The notes: generated by a model not told the origin, from the sequence alone. A stretch of 64,000 nt of DNA from Balanoglossus misakiensis (GCA_040954595.2 JBECUI020000026.1:1-64000), one strand, 5' to 3'; shown: positions 1-11,612, numbered from the stretch's first letter. Translations and numbers: made by a program.

Positions 1-398
1 GCCCAAATATTCCCATACAGCAGTTCCAAATTAAAACGTCAAGGGTTTTATGTTTATTTAGTTTAAACCCACATTTTCCCTGCTGCGTGCTAGTTCAGGG
101 GCCAGTTTTAGCAGTGCTCTATTGAGTATTCTAGCATCGTTGCACTCCTGTCCAATCAGTATGACGGAGGTATCATGATATAAATTATAATATAATTTCT
201 GATTTTGTATTCAGATTGAAGAGAATAAATTTCAACACTCTCTCCCGAGCTGGCATATCTGAACCTAAATATTCCACACCACGCATAATCGACTTATAGT
301 AGACAGTGCGTATACATGGATCATCTTATTGTTAAGTTCAGTTTTGGGCTAAATTTGCCAAATTGTGGCAACCCTGTCTTTCAATATCATCAATTTAA
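1..398. other. Non-coding sequence at the window edge
   Basis: No exon or RNA gene was seen. The only structure is a dispersed repeat at about 62-185, listed separately. The rest is A+T-rich with no open frame of note. Confidence 0.5.
62..185 (+). repeat. Dispersed repeat, copy 1
   Basis: This block reappears in the same orientation at about 3,622-3,750. The shared core is GGGGCCAGTTTTAGCAGTGC followed by TCTATTGAGTA, and both copies continue with CCAATCAG.ATG.CGGA. The copies differ by small indels. The element family is unknown; both copies may be ends of larger old insertions. Confidence 0.7.
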
Positions 399-399
399 T

Positions 400-1925
400 T
401 GACATTATATGGTTATGGCGTTTTAAATATGCATATACAACATCAGAACACAAAAGGCAAAAACATCAATTATATTTGTTTTCTGAAAATGCCTATTGTT
501 GACCAAAAGATGGCTAAATGGCAATTTTGTACTGAGCGGGGTGTCTCAATAAGACCGTTGTGCTGGTATCAGCATATTTTTTGCACACACACACACAAAA
601 AAAAACGAATTTACATACATCACAAGGGCTCTGAATATAAAGGAATAAGTTTGTATTTATTTTTTCTAACAGTTACCTTTTTGAGCAAAGAGGCCAAAAT
701 GATATTTTTTTCCCTCAGTGGGGTCAGTAAGAGTGGGTTTTTTAGTACTTTTATTTATCATTTGATCACCAATGGGAAGAAAATGGCATAATTTTCGTAT
801 TTTCTAGAAATGACACTTTTTGAGCAAAAACTTGCCAAAAAGGCACTTTTATCTTGAGTGGCATCAATAAAACTGCTTTTTTGGAAATTTTTCACATACA
901 GTGGGCATATAATTCATTATCAGATCTCCGAAAGTGAAGAAAATATATAAATTTTGAGTGTTTTCTGAAAATGACGTTTTGGGGGCAAAAAGTGGCAAAA
1001 TGGCATTTTTTCTTGAGTAGGATCAATAAGACTGTTATTTCTGGAATCAGCACCATTTTTTACATAGGATGAACATTTCATATATCACATGATCTCTGAG
1101 CTTTATGAAGAAAAGTTTGTTTTTAAATTTTTTTCTAAAAATGGCCTTTTGGGGCAAAAACTTTCCAAAAGGGCATTTTTGCATTAGGTTGGGTCAATAA
1201 ATCTGCTTTTTTCGAATAATCACCAGATTTTACATAGGGTGGGCATATAATACATTATCAGATCTCCGAAAGTGAAGAAAATATATAAATTTTGTGTGTT
1301 TTCTGAAAATGACGTTTTGGGGCAAAAAGTGGCAAAAATGGCATTTTTTCTTGAGTAGGGTCAATAAGACTGCTATTTCTGGAATCAGCACCATTTTTTA
1401 CATAGAATGGACATTTCATATATCCAATGATCTCTGAATATGATAAACACAATTTATTTTTAGTTTTTTTGTAAAAATGACCTTTTTTGACCACAAAAAG
1501 TGGCCAAAAATGGCATTTTTGTATTGATTGAGGTCAAAAAGACTGCTTTATTTTTTAAAGTCACCACTTTTAACATAGAATTGACTTTCCATATATCACC
1601 AGATCAATCATTATGAAGAAAACCGTGTGTTTTATTTTTTTTCTAAAAATGACGTTTTTGGGGCAAAAATTGGTCAAAAAGGCAATTTTCTGTTGTTTTG
1701 GGTCAATCGAACTACTTTTTTCGTAATATTCACCAAATTTTACATAGAATAAGCATATCATATGTTATCAGATCTCAGAATGTGACGAAAACAATGTGTT
1801 TTTAGTGTTTTCTAAAAAAAGACCATTTTGGGGTTAAAAATGGCCAAAATGGCAATTTTGTCTTGAGTGGGGTTAATAAGACTGACTTTTTTGGAATGAG
1901 CACCATTTTTTACATAGAATGGACT
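400..1925. repeat. Diverged tandem array, ~169-bp unit
   Basis: About nine decayed units. The landmark GATCTC(C/T)GA and its variants fall at 923, 1091, 1261, 1429, 1602 and 1771, giving spacings of 168, 170, 168, 173 and 169 bp. Earlier units near 629 and 764 are more irregular. Each unit carries a TTTTCT.AAAATGAC block, a GGGGCAAAAA block, a GGGTCAATAAGACTG block and a TTTTTTACATAGAATGG block. Short open frames on both strands here are products of the repeat. Confidence 0.85.
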
Positions 1926-3620
1926 TCTCAAACCTTCCTTACCAAAAATTCTGATTAACGGCACCTATCTCATAGTGTAACCAGACTACAAGTGAAGAAC
2001 CCCAGTAACAGACGTAACGAACAAACAAACTACATGTACTAACAACAAAGCAAGAAAAGTGTCAAGCGTCGTCAAAGAAAACGAAATAGTTCTAGCATGG
2101 TTGGTAAAAGTTATTGGTAGAAAACGAATAGGGCCTTCTACAAATGACGTCTCAGACCCGCAAACGCCACCAGAACACAAAACACATGCACAGAACAGTT
2201 TAAGCCATATGTTGTATGGAGCAGCAATAATCTGCAGTTGGGCCGTCGTAGATTTTCGCTGGTGGTGAAAATAAATAAAACACGATCGATGTTCGATTTA
2301 TTCCAGATCACATGCGTTTACGGCCAGAAGAGAGCATAAAAGTCTTCAAATGACCATGTGGTGGCGCACTTTTTCCGATTGGCTGTATTTCAATTTGTTC
2401 GTGGTAAATTAATTTTGTGGAGGTGACCGGCACTGAAGCTCTTAGCTAGGATGAGGTGGGATGGAAAAATGCCCCATTTGACTCATTTTAGCTGTTTTAA
2501 AATATACGACTATTTATAGACAAAAGGAAAATAAAACAAGCGCAAAAACATACCAAACCTAGTTTTATTAATTACAAAAAAAATTGCTGAGTAAAGGTTT
2601 TCATGTGGGCATTCACTTTGAACTTGCTAAATTAATTTAAAGAGACAAAGTCGCTCTCTCTTTGTCCTTTTGCGATGATGGAATGCTTGCTTGAAGTCTC
2701 TCGTGCAATAAATGATGTCGATTCATACATGTATGGATGGTGTATAGGTGGTCGGAATTTACATGTCTTTGCCACGTCCAAACCAAAAACACATAAAATC
2801 AAACTTTGGGTCATGAAATCGAGTTTTGTTACAGTCTAGAATTTCATGCCACCCCTTTTGGTCATATTATTCTTGGTAGGCAAAAGTGACAAGTAGTCAA
2901 GTTTCAACACAGGCAACATTTTTACAAACAAACCACAAAGAAGACATTAAAAGGGAGAGAATTATAGAATGGTCAATGTGTGAATAGTTAAGATACGTAA
3001 AGTGGCCGGGTTCAACATAACATTAACTCATCGACTTCATATCGTCTTCATGCCATGGTTTTGCCTGCCCTGAAAGTTCTTGTCGTTGCAGAAGTGGTTT
3101 TGACAGAAAGAATTTAGTCTTCCGGGATGTTTGTGATTATTTGAACACCAGACAATACAATGCAACCTTGACTTCCAAAATACTTACCGGCATTGCATTA
3201 TCTTACCATGGTTAGGCCTACAGAGAACAAATTTTCAACAATATTTTCTGAGTTACCGCTGATATTTGTTTTGTAGTATGGATATTAAATTATACATCCC
3301 GATACAAAACAGAATGTTATAGAATCCTTCCTGAGTGATATTGAAAAAAATACCGGAATGCTATAGCCTAATCTATGGTTAGGGTTATTGCTATTATTTT
3401 ATATCAGTAATCGACTTTGTGTATATCAATGTCATTTTCATAACGAAAATGAACTCGAGTCTAATGTAAACGTTACGAATTGATCGAAAGGCGCTCTGAT
3501 GAATGTTAACACGAGTGCGCAATGACAAGACATGCATCGTGCATGACAGTGACAACAGTTCCAATAGAGCAGTTAAAAAATAAACCGGCCGTCCGTAAAT
3601 TTATCAGCTATATTTTTTTT
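1926..3620. other. Non-coding sequence with one dispersed-repeat match
   Basis: No gene recognised. A segment at about 2,338-2,420 (GTGGTGGCGC, GATTGGCT, ATTTCAATTT, TGGTAA) resembles 49,466-49,545, so it is a dispersed repeat. A stretch at about 2,637-2,680 resembles the terminal AGGGACAAAG..CTCTCTC sequence of the palindromic MITE at 5,490-5,836, suggesting an old, broken copy. Confidence 0.5.
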
Positions 3621-3621
3621 T

Positions 3622-3755
3622 ATTTAGTCACGTTTTCCCTGTTGCATGCTATTAGTTCAGGGGCCAGTTTTAGCAGTGCTCTATTGAGTACTTTCGTATC
3701 GATGGATTGATCTCTCGTCCAATCAGAATGGCGGATGGTAGCATGATCCTACATA
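3622..3755 (+). repeat. Dispersed repeat, copy 2
   Basis: Second copy of the repeat at 62-185, same orientation, with a shared 30-bp core and small indels. Confidence 0.7.
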
Positions 3756-4550
3756 TTGCGTATTACAATAGGGCTTCCTCATACAGGTCAGAACAGAGAG
3801 GTCATTCCTTTTATTTTAGGACGTCTCAGCTCCTTTGTCTTTTCTGTTATTTTTTGACAAATGCGGATTGACGTTCCATTTCCAATTGGCGATAATTATA
3901 TTTATTTGTATTTCATTGCATAAGCGCTTGCTAGTCGTTTTTTAGCAATTTTTTTTGTAGTACAAAAACACTGAAGAAAACGAAATATTTTATTCATTCG
4001 CACTTCCAAAGAACACCGTGACATAATTCCTCAATTTGCATTTCAGTGTGTGTGTCTGGTGTGTCTGCATTGACGTGAGGCGCATTCTCCACCCGCACAC
4101 ATACGTTGCATTGCATTCTTTGACTAATTAGTGTTACGTCATGTTGAAGCAGGATTCTGATTGAGTAGTAAGTAAGTTGCATAATTGACGCACAGCTGGT
4201 GCCTCGTTCTCGTACCGCTGACCATTGCATTTGAAAAATCATTGCAGCTTTGACGTTCATCAAGCATGGAGGTCCCGGTCGCCTCCATGCTTGATGATGT
4301 CGTTTCTCTGGTAAGCATGGCATTTAATGTTATTTTACAAGTACATGTACACTCCTTCTCGCAAAAACTGGTCGTGGTAGGGCGAGAGGGTCCCCCCAAC
4401 ATCGAAATTCTGACTTTGGGAAGCGTTACAGCACCAAACAGTAAACTCACAGTCGCATGGAATTTGTGCGTTATATTACACCGTGCGAGTAAATTGTACG
4501 TCGTTCGTTGGCTCGAGTCAGCTTTGTTATTGTGGAGCAGGTGGTACCGT
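3756..4550. other. Non-coding sequence; possible first exon inside
   Basis: Mostly without recognised structure. It holds a short hairpin and a possible initial exon at 4,258-4,310, described separately. A 102-codon open frame from 4,266 runs into the foldback element at 4,551 and has no recognisable domain. Confidence 0.4.
4266..4310 (+). CDS. Possible 15-codon initial exon (weak)
   Basis: ATG at 4,266 opens a frame reading MEVPVASMLDDVVSL that ends at a good splice donor, CTG|GTAAGC, at 4,311. The same GTAAGCA donor context ends the exon-like blocks near 5,247 and 6,247. The ATG sits in a perfect 15-bp inverted repeat (CATCAAGCATGGAGG, then its reverse complement after a 7-nt loop, about 4,258-4,294). 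The phase (0) does not fit the open frame of the 5,173-5,247 block, which needs two bases carried over, so joining them directly is not supported. This may be chance. Confidence 0.15.
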
Positions 4551-4974
4551 AACACCACAGGGGGCTCTCCCTAGGCGATTTTATTGTTTGTTTGTTGTTG
4601 TTGATTGGCATAATAAACAAATGCATATTTCTTTATTAATAAATATGGTTTGTTGACATGTAAGGGTTAGGTTATTAGGGTATATTTGACAGGTTATGGT
4701 ATATTCAACGGTTAGAATTAGTGTTGGCATTTTTTCGATCCATGGCCGGCATCACCCCCCCAAACCCCCACCCCCCACCCCCTGTGGCTTAGTGATGCCC
4801 GGGGCCGTGGATCGAAAAAAATGCCAACAGTAACCCTAACTGTTGAATATACCCTAACACTTACATGTCAACAAACCATATTTATTAATAAAGAAATATG
4901 TATTTGTTTATTATGCCAATCAACAACAACAAACAAACAATAAAATCGCGGAGGGAGGAGCCCCCTGTGGTAAC
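4551..4974. mobile_element. Foldback (long inverted repeat) element
   Basis: Two arms of about 200 bp are near-exact reverse complements. The outer ends read CCACAGGGGGCTC (left, from ~4,555) and its complement (right, ending ~4,970). The inner ends are ATTTTTTCGATCCATGGCC and GGCCGTGGATCGAAAAAAAT. A C-rich spacer lies at about 4,755-4,785. The left arm carries an extra segment of about 27 bp (a duplicated TTAGGGTATAT-like piece) that the right arm lacks. There is no coding capacity. The family is unknown: a non-autonomous DNA transposon or a Foldback-type element. Confidence 0.85.
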
Positions 4975-5172
4975 ACACTACAGTATAACTTTTAAGGCAA
5001 AGCGATAGCGAATAAACTGACCAGGGTTGGTTTTGTTGTTGGGGAGATTTTTGGCACCATTGAGACTGTTATAAGCTACCAGTGGGAGCTATGGTATAGC
5101 CGTTAACACGCAGCCCTGCCACGCAGAGCTTCTATGACTGGTTACTAACTTCTATGTCTATTTGATTCACAG

Positions 5173-5247
5173 ATGCTGCCTGAAACTGTCTGCGTTTCAA
5201 CTCGGGATTCTCTTCCTTGTCCGGGGCGAGTTTAAGACCGCTCAATG
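5173..5247 (+). CDS. Exon-like block A1 (75 bp), gene unknown
   Basis: Bounded by TTTGATTCACAG| and |GTAAGCA, both good splice sites. The frame starting at its second base is open, reading CCLKLSAFQLGILFLVRGEF and then KTAQ, and leaves two bases (TG). The first base of block A2 (T at 6,175) completes the codon and A2 then continues in an open frame, so the two blocks are phase-compatible across a 927-bp intron. The sister block B1 (11,659-11,733) differs at four bases: three are synonymous in this frame and one changes Arg to Trp. No domain recognised. It could be a real exon, a dead one, or part of a repeat. Confidence 0.35.
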
Positions 5248-5489
5248 GTAAGCATGACTTGCTTTATATTTGCTTTTATCGGGTGTTGCAACCGAAACAA
5301 TAGGAAGAAATGTATGTCTACGAACTAATTTACATATTCCAGCTTTCAATACAATGTACCTGTTTTTTCCCCTTCGAATTCTGGCCTCGATTGCTTGTGA
5401 TATGATCGTGATGTCATGAACTAGATGGACAACTCACAAGTTCAAATCTTCACGTGGAGCATAAAATAAATGTGGATGCATTTCCTTAA

Positions 5490-5836
5490 AGGGACAAAGT
5501 CTCTCTCTCGCTGCCCTTTTTTCCATTAATTATATTTGATACAAGACACCGTTTGTTATTCTACATGTAGATATATAGTGAATGAACGTTCAGCCACACA
5601 CAACTTCCGTCCCACTTGTAGACACGAGAGTAAAAATACTCGCCAAAATGAATAATCGTTCTTTACCATTTATTCATTTTGGGCGAGTTTTTACTCTCAT
5701 ATCATACAAGCGGGATGGAAGTTTTGTGTGGTTGATCATTTATTCACTATATATCCAAATGTACATTGACATAAACAGTGTCTTGTATCAAACATAATTA
5801 ATGGAAAAAGGACAGCGACAGAGAGACTTTGTCCCT
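5490..5836. mobile_element. Palindromic MITE with TTAA target duplication
   Basis: The terminal inverted repeats start AGGGACAAAGTCTCTCT and the two ~165-bp arms are complementary along almost their whole length, so the element is nearly one large palindrome. TTAA flanks both ends (5,486-5,489 and 5,837-5,840). Copy B has the uninterrupted site GCATTTCCTTAACCATATAG at about 11,948, which shows the empty target and a single TTAA. TTAA duplications occur in piggyBac and Kolobok elements; the AGGG end fits Kolobok (purine start) better than the CCY start usual for piggyBac. There is no transposase, so the element is non-autonomous. Confidence 0.9.
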
Positions 5837-6174
5837 TTAACCATATAGCTAAAATTACTCCCATATCAATACACAGGGAGATACTTTAACTTTGGCTGAA
5901 CGTGTGCTAGTCCAACACTATGCTTAATCAAACTGGCTAAGAGATCTGTTATTATATTAGACGCATGAAGGAAAGTAATGTTGTTTAGAGTGAAATAAAA
6001 CAATACTTTAGGCCAGAAAGAAAAATGTAAATCATGACACAAACAGGCTGGAAATTTTTTCTGACCCTATATTATACCATGTTTTGCATATTTTCACTAA
6101 TTTGTATGGCCCACATAATTCTAAAGCAAGGTTGATTGGTTACTAATTAATATTTGCATATATTTGATTCACAG

Positions 6175-6247
6175 TCTTAAACACAGCATTTCAACGTATG
6201 CCGGAGGAGGAAGAGAATACCTAGGCCTGATCCAAGACCGCTTTCCG
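6175..6247 (+). CDS. Exon-like block A2 (73 bp), gene unknown
   Basis: Bounded by TTTGATTCACAG| and CCG|GTAAGCA. After one base it is open: LKHSISTYAGGGREYLGLIQ then DRFP, ending in phase 0. The 73 bp are identical to block B2 at 12,911-12,983 although the flanking intron-like sequence of copies A and B carries substitutions and indels. The pattern is what a conserved exon would give, but 73 bp is short. No family recognised. A1 and A2 also resemble each other around their 3' ends (AAGACCGCT..GGTAAGCA), suggesting an old internal duplication. Confidence 0.4.
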
Positions 6248-7720
6248 GTAAGCACACCTTGCTGTATACATGCTCCATAGCTTGTTTGTAAATGCTACCT
6301 TTTCCCATCAAATAGTGAAGTCACCCTTTTAAAATTATGGTGGTGGCAAGCCACAACTGGTTATCATGAAGAGTTGGACACCACTAATAATCATTTTAAT
6401 ATTTTCCAATTGGTAACCTTTATGTACCACTATCCTCAACAATTTCAGTCAACAAGATTCATATTGCGCTGTATAGCAAGGCCAAACAAATATGACTGAT
6501 TGATAGGGATTTTTCTGAAAATGTGACAAAATCAACAAATAAACAATAATCAGTCACCAATCATGCATTATGTGTTATTCGAGGGAACCTGAGCGGGTCC
6601 CATAAACCTGCCAACCCATGCTAGCCATGACTTTACAAATGTTTCCGTCATACTATGCAGAAAATTCTGGCTGCCTTAAATAGGTTTTTCACTTTGCGCT
6701 AGGTGTCAAATCTCATTGCATTCTGGGCGGAAAGTCCATAACCAACTGTAGTAAGAGATAGAAGAAATGATATGTTTACTGTATTTCATGACTTCCTTCG
6801 GTCAAACATTTCTGTCTCGGTAGTTAGCATATTAAACTTTTTTTCACTTTTGCTATTTTTTCTGTTAAAAAGTTCAAGAATGACCCATCATCATTTTAGC
6901 TTATGAACTCCCATTTCTTTAACATGGCAAAAATCGGCCATCTTGAAATTATCGACCGTATGAGATTTTCATCACTCATTTAGGGTAGCTTAAAACGTGT
7001 TTAAAGTAGGGAGAATTGTATAGGCAAGACTTGGGCTGTAAATTTGATGAAATAGCTACATGACTATTGTTCACAAGCAGCTGACTGTACTGTAAGACTG
7101 GAAGTGTTGTGTACATATTTTACATATTAAATATTTGTAATTAGACCATGTCATGTATATCTTGGGGATTGCTCGATCACAATGTCTCTGCTGGTACAAT
7201 GTCCTTTTAACATGTTCAGTAATATGGTAGTAATTGAAAGTTTGTGTGCGGCATTTGTAAATTATTTACAATTTATAAATTATTTTGTAAGTTTCTTCAT
7301 TCTCAAATTGCTTGCCTAACGTACTGCATTAACATTTAAATTTTGGTATGATTTTGAGTAGACTTTTTGTTTCAAAATTATTTTTGACACTTTTGGGTGA
7401 TATGATTTTACATGGAAAATCTGATTTCCCTGTAATTCGGTTGACAGGATTTTCATCATATCTCTAAATCATGAAGTACATGTATCAGACTTGCATCAGG
7501 CCCCCAAAATTCTAGTCGCCTTTGGCAAGTAATATTAGCCATTGATCTGGGAAAGTTACAAAAATGTGTTGTCCAAGGACGTTGAAGGTACATGTGGTTT
7601 TTACACTTGCTGCATGTTTATAATTTGCAATAGAAATAGACACTCAGTGCCAGCCCACTATCCCGTCTCCTTATTGCTGACTTGTATGTATGTACGTATG
7701 TACGCATTTTATCAGAATTA
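6248..7720. other. Non-coding part of duplication copy A
   Basis: Collinear with 12,984-14,910 in copy B apart from indels. At 6,901-6,903 it shows the unoccupied TTA target of the 797-bp element found in copy B. No exon recognised downstream of block A2. Confidence 0.6.
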
Positions 7721-7722
7721 TT

Positions 7723-8242
7723 AGGTCCCATTTGGTATATGTATTTATACCATGGTACCTTACGGGATCAGTTGCACCTGTATGTATGGATGTTTGTATG
7801 TCCATCAACATCAAACATTTGGAAACTACTGGCATTTCACCTTGATATTTAATGTGCAGACAGGGCAGTAGATGGGAGTTTGTCTAAGTGAAGTTGTCAT
7901 TGCCAAAATATGCAAATTAGCTGGGAAAGTGTCAAATTCGTCAAAACTTGGGAACTCAACAACTACTGGGCAAATTGCTTTCAAAATTGATAATTGGTAT
8001 GCATGTACCTTATGGTATCCTCTCACAATTCTACATGTTGTGAGCTAATAATGTGAATTTTCTATTTTTAAGCATTTTTTTTGTCTCTTTCCACATTGTC
8101 GGTAAAAACCTACTTTTCTGGAATTGATCAGCTGACTTGTTTGAAATTTATTATGAAGCTTCATAGGTGATCTGAGTTACCAACCATAGTTTTGTTTAAA
8201 TTGTTGCCAAAAATTGCGTATTTATAATTTTGGAGCAATTTT
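7723..8242 (+). repeat. Hairpin-headed repeat module 1 (AGGTCCC family)
   Basis: The head is a hairpin: AGGTCCCATTTGGTAT, then ATACCATGGTACCTTA. It is followed by a TGTATGTATG-type microsatellite, TCCATCAACATCAAA, a GATATTTA(A/G)TGTG block, and the octamer ATGCAAAT within ATATGCAAATTAGCTGGG (octamer 7,910-7,917). The same order recurs in the modules at 8,243, 14,912, 15,409 and 17,432. Confidence 0.75.
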
Positions 8243-9065
8243 TAGGTCCCATTTGGTTTATGTACATATATACGATTGGGACCTTATGGAATCAGTTGCA
8301 TTTGTATGTATGAGTGAATGGATGAAAACCGCTGGGCATATCACTTCCATATTTAGTGTGTAGATGCAGGCGGGGCTGTAGATGGGATTTTGTTCAAATG
8401 AAATTGTCATTGCCAAAATATTACCTGTGTAAATGTGAAATTGGTCAAAAGTCAGAAACTTGACAACCACTGGTCAGATTGGTATGTGAATGAACCCCAT
8501 ACAGTCCTGTATGTTGTGAGCTAATATTATGAATTTTCTAATGTTTATTAATTTTTTTTGTCTTTTTCCACATTATTGGTAAAAAAAAATCTTCACTTCT
8601 GAAAGCGATAGTCCGACTCCTTCGAAATTTAGTATGAAGCTTCCTATGGGTGGTCCGAGTTACCATATTTTTTGTTCAGATTGTTGTAAAATAGGCATAT
8701 TTATAATTTTGAGCAATTTTGCCAATTATGGTCAGAATGCTTTGCAATTTGGTAGGCAGATTCCCAGGGGTAACCCAAGGAAGATGTCATAAAAATGGTT
8801 AAAACTGCGTGCTTGTGTTATTGGGGATATTTTTTGCAATCTTTGTCAAAAACTGTTTTCTGTTAAACCGTTCAAACCCTTGTCAGATTGCTTTGAATTT
8901 TGGCAGGAATGTTCCTTGTAGTGATTGAAGTAAGATGGTGTACAATTATAGAGATGTTTGCATATTTGTGTTTTTGCCACTTTTGAACAAATGTGTTTTT
9001 CTTTGAAACTGCTTTTTTGATGGCTTTGAAATATGGTAGGAATATTCCTAGGGGTAACCCAATTT
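8243..9065 (+). repeat. Hairpin-headed repeat module 2 (AGGTCCC family)
   Basis: The head AGGTCCCATTTGG...GGGACCTTA (8,243-8,287) is followed by the family body and a series of related sub-blocks (TTTGAAATTTAGTATGAAGC, GGGGTAACCCAA, ATTTTTGCCACTTTTG) that recur through 8.6-21.9 kb. The octamer block is degraded here. Confidence 0.65.
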
Positions 9066-9066
9066 T

Positions 9067-9420
9067 TAGCTCACCTGAAAATCACGTGAGCTTATAGTTT
9101 AGCGATGTCTGTGTATGTGTGTGTCTGTCTGTATACCCGATATCGCAAGAACCGCTGAACCGATTTCAACCAAATTTAGTACACAGGTTCAGATATCATA
9201 TGGCAAGAACTGGAAAGGTTTTGGTGGGTGTGGCTTTGATATTAATGAAGTTATTAAAGTTTTAATTTTTCTATTACATGGTTGTCTATGAGAGCTTTCG
9301 TTAATGCTGCATATATGACCAGTGGAAACGATAGTTTGAGGAGATCGACTGTTTGAGGGCGCTGTGAAATGAGACATTCCTGGCGATATTGCCGTGGTTC
9401 TGTCCATGCTCAGACGCTGT
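9067..9420 (+). repeat. Hairpin-headed repeat (AGCTCAC family)
   Basis: The head is TTAGCTCACCTGAAAATCAC followed by GTGAGCTTATAG; AGCTCAC and GTGAGCT pair. GTGTGTGTCTGTCTGT follows, then the body AAGAACCGCTGAACCGATTT and a block ending in ACACAGG. The layout parallels the AGGTCCC modules. The 3' end is approximate. Confidence 0.6.
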
Positions 9421-10239
9421 ACCCGTCGTTACGAATAACTTCCCTACGTGAATCCACAAGGAAGCTAACGTTGTTTAGTTGCTTCATAGAGCGTAAATTG
9501 TTAATCTACAGGACCGTCAGACGAATACTCTTTTCAAATGAAGTTTGAAACTACTTACGAGTAACTTAGTGGAGACAATATGGCGGATAGTTGGCGTGCA
9601 GCCGAATCCGCGTTATGACTATGACGTGACCCATTCATCAAGACAAACCGTAAATGATTCACGCATATTGTGGTCCTCACGCAGTCAATCTCAAAATGTC
9701 ACCAGGCTTTCTATTTGTCTATTGTTCAGAGAAAAATAACATGGCGGTTGATCACACTCAACAGTAAAATCCGTTTTGTGTGTTTATAGACAGTCTGTTA
9801 TCGCCAATACTATATAGCGATTGCTAGATGGCCTACCCAATATGTAATCGAGCGAGAATGATAACATTGAATGTCTGTTCAGATCACATTCCGTACGTCA
9901 TACGTCAACATTTCGATTTCGATTTAATCCATTCATAAAGAATTTAGAGAAAGTCGTCTTGAATTGTGACCCCGACTATCAATTAGTTTACGATGATTTT
10001 TTGGCGACGGAATACACGAGACGCCATTGCATAACTACGTCAGCTGGACTTCCAAGGTTACCATTTTGTGTGTATGGAATCTTATCACAGAGCCTACGTA
10101 CTTTGACAATATGCCATGCTATATCAATGACGCCCCAGAAAATTTGTCAAAAAATGAATTTGTCTTCTCATGGTGGTGCAATATATTTTAATGTCTATTT
10201 TGAGGTTGATTTTGGTTTTTGGCTAACATGTATATAAAT
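9421..10239. other. Non-coding sequence, mostly unique
   Basis: No repeat partner and no recognised gene were seen. Open frames at 9,545-9,739 and 9,959-10,237 show no domain, no splice context and no codon bias. Confidence 0.4.
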
Positions 10240-10965
10240 GTCAGCTTATAGCATAAGTTGGTGTCCGTCGGCTATGTATGTCTGTATGTGTGCCTCATAC
10301 AGAATTATGTATTTTGTGAATGGATCAGTTTCGTCTTAATGTATTGATGTATGTATGTGTATGTCCATCAACATCAAAAACTTGAAACTACTGATATTTA
10401 GTGTGTACATAGAAATTGTTATTGCGAAAAAATGCATACTGGTATTAACTGGAAAAATGTTCAAATAGTCAAAATTGAAAAACTTAATAACAGCGGATCA
10501 GATTAAGTTAAAAATTGGCGTGCATTGGTGTGCAAGTACTTTGGGAAGACCTCGTATGATTTTGTTCAGGTGGAGTCAGTATCTGGCGTTTCCTATTTTT
10601 TATGAATTTTTGGGGGAATTTTCTGCAGTTTTGTTAAAAAAAATTTTTCTCTGAAATTACATGTCCAATTGATTGGAAACTTGGTATGGAGGTTCATAGG
10701 GCTTACCTGAATCACATTTGTGCAAACGGTGGTGAACTTTGCAAAAATGCATTTTTGGGCAATATTTCCTGTTTTTGCCAAAAAATCCAATCCTGTGAAA
10801 TGTAGGTGCAATTGTTTTGATACTTTGTATTTGGGTTTCTAGGGGTGATCTCAGTCAGATATGATCAAATTGTAATGAAATTTGCATAATTGTATTTTTT
10901 GGGAATTTCTGCAGGGTTTGGCCAAATAGTCTTCGGTAATACCACAAGTCCAATTGGTTGGAAAC
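10240..10965 (+). repeat. Degenerate hairpin-family module
   Basis: Carries the GTCCGTCGG, TGTATGTATGTG and TCCATCAACATCAAA order of the family, followed by eroded body blocks. The hairpin head is reduced to CAGCTTATAGCATAAGTTGG. It is a decayed relative. Confidence 0.45.
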
Positions 10966-11612
10966 TTTGAATGGGAATTCATATATGTGATATCAGTCAG
11001 ATTTGTCTGAATTTCCTGTTGTTTGCCAAAATGTCTACCTTATTGAAACTTGTTAAAGAGGTTCTTAGGCATGAACAGAAATCAGATTTGTTGAAATCTG
11101 GTGAAATATTCATACTTTTTGGTATATTTCTTGCCATTTTTGATCAAAGAGTTTTAGAATTCCATAGACTTATTATTTTTATGCAGTTCAGGATGGGGTA
11201 CATGACTCATAACCCCTTACAAAAATTGACAAGGCAACAATTCCACAAACATGTTTACATTTCACAATGGTGCAACACACAACCCTTACACCATATACAC
11301 TATAAACCAAAATGGTTTAAAACTGGTTTTTCTAATCTTGTTATTCTGTCAACCAATCACAGTACTGCACGTGAGCATATTCAGTTAATATCTGGTTCCT
11401 GATTGCTTTGGAAGTTAGTTAACAATTTCATAACACATGTACATGTATGTGCAACTTTGATTAAATTCTGGTTGTCAATATTTAGGTAGTTTGTTGTAAA
11501 TTTCTTTGTTTTTGGATAGCAAATCTTTTTAACCAATTGCTCAGTTTCTTTGAAAGTTACTGTTAACAAGGAGAGTTAGTACACCCAACTTAGACTTTTA
11601 CACCCAACTTAG
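10966..11612. other. Non-coding sequence between the duplicated segments
   Basis: No gene recognised. The 143-codon frame at 10,971-11,402 shows no domain and overlaps decayed repeat body at its start. A short direct repeat, ACACCCAACTTAGA, occurs twice at about 11,581-11,612, just before copy B begins. Confidence 0.4.

Larger units (their letters stand above)
5128..8995. repeat. Segmental duplication, copy A
   Basis: Collinear with copy B at ~11,613-17,215. Matching landmarks: ACTGGTTACTAACTTCTAT (5,137 and 11,621), CTGACCCTATATTATACCAT (~6,060 and ~12,797), TGAACTCCCATTTCTTTAAC (6,903 and 14,217), TAGACCATGTCATGTATATC (~7,142 and ~14,438), and GTTCCTTGTAGTGATT (~8,909 and ~17,113). Copy A has the palindromic MITE at 5,490 and a ~215-bp stretch near 6,380-6,598 that B lacks. 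Copy B has several insertions that A lacks. Part of this segment (about 6,660-6,905) also has a third copy at 55,390-55,630. Confidence 0.85.

Noticed and set aside
4139-4558. Minus-strand 139-codon frame near the foldback element
   Set aside because: It overlaps a plus-strand frame and the hairpin, has no domain, and ends at the foldback border.
10971-11402. 143-codon open frame as a gene
   Set aside because: No domain, no codon bias, no splice sites matching neighbours, and its start overlaps decayed repeat body (TTTGCCAAAATG).
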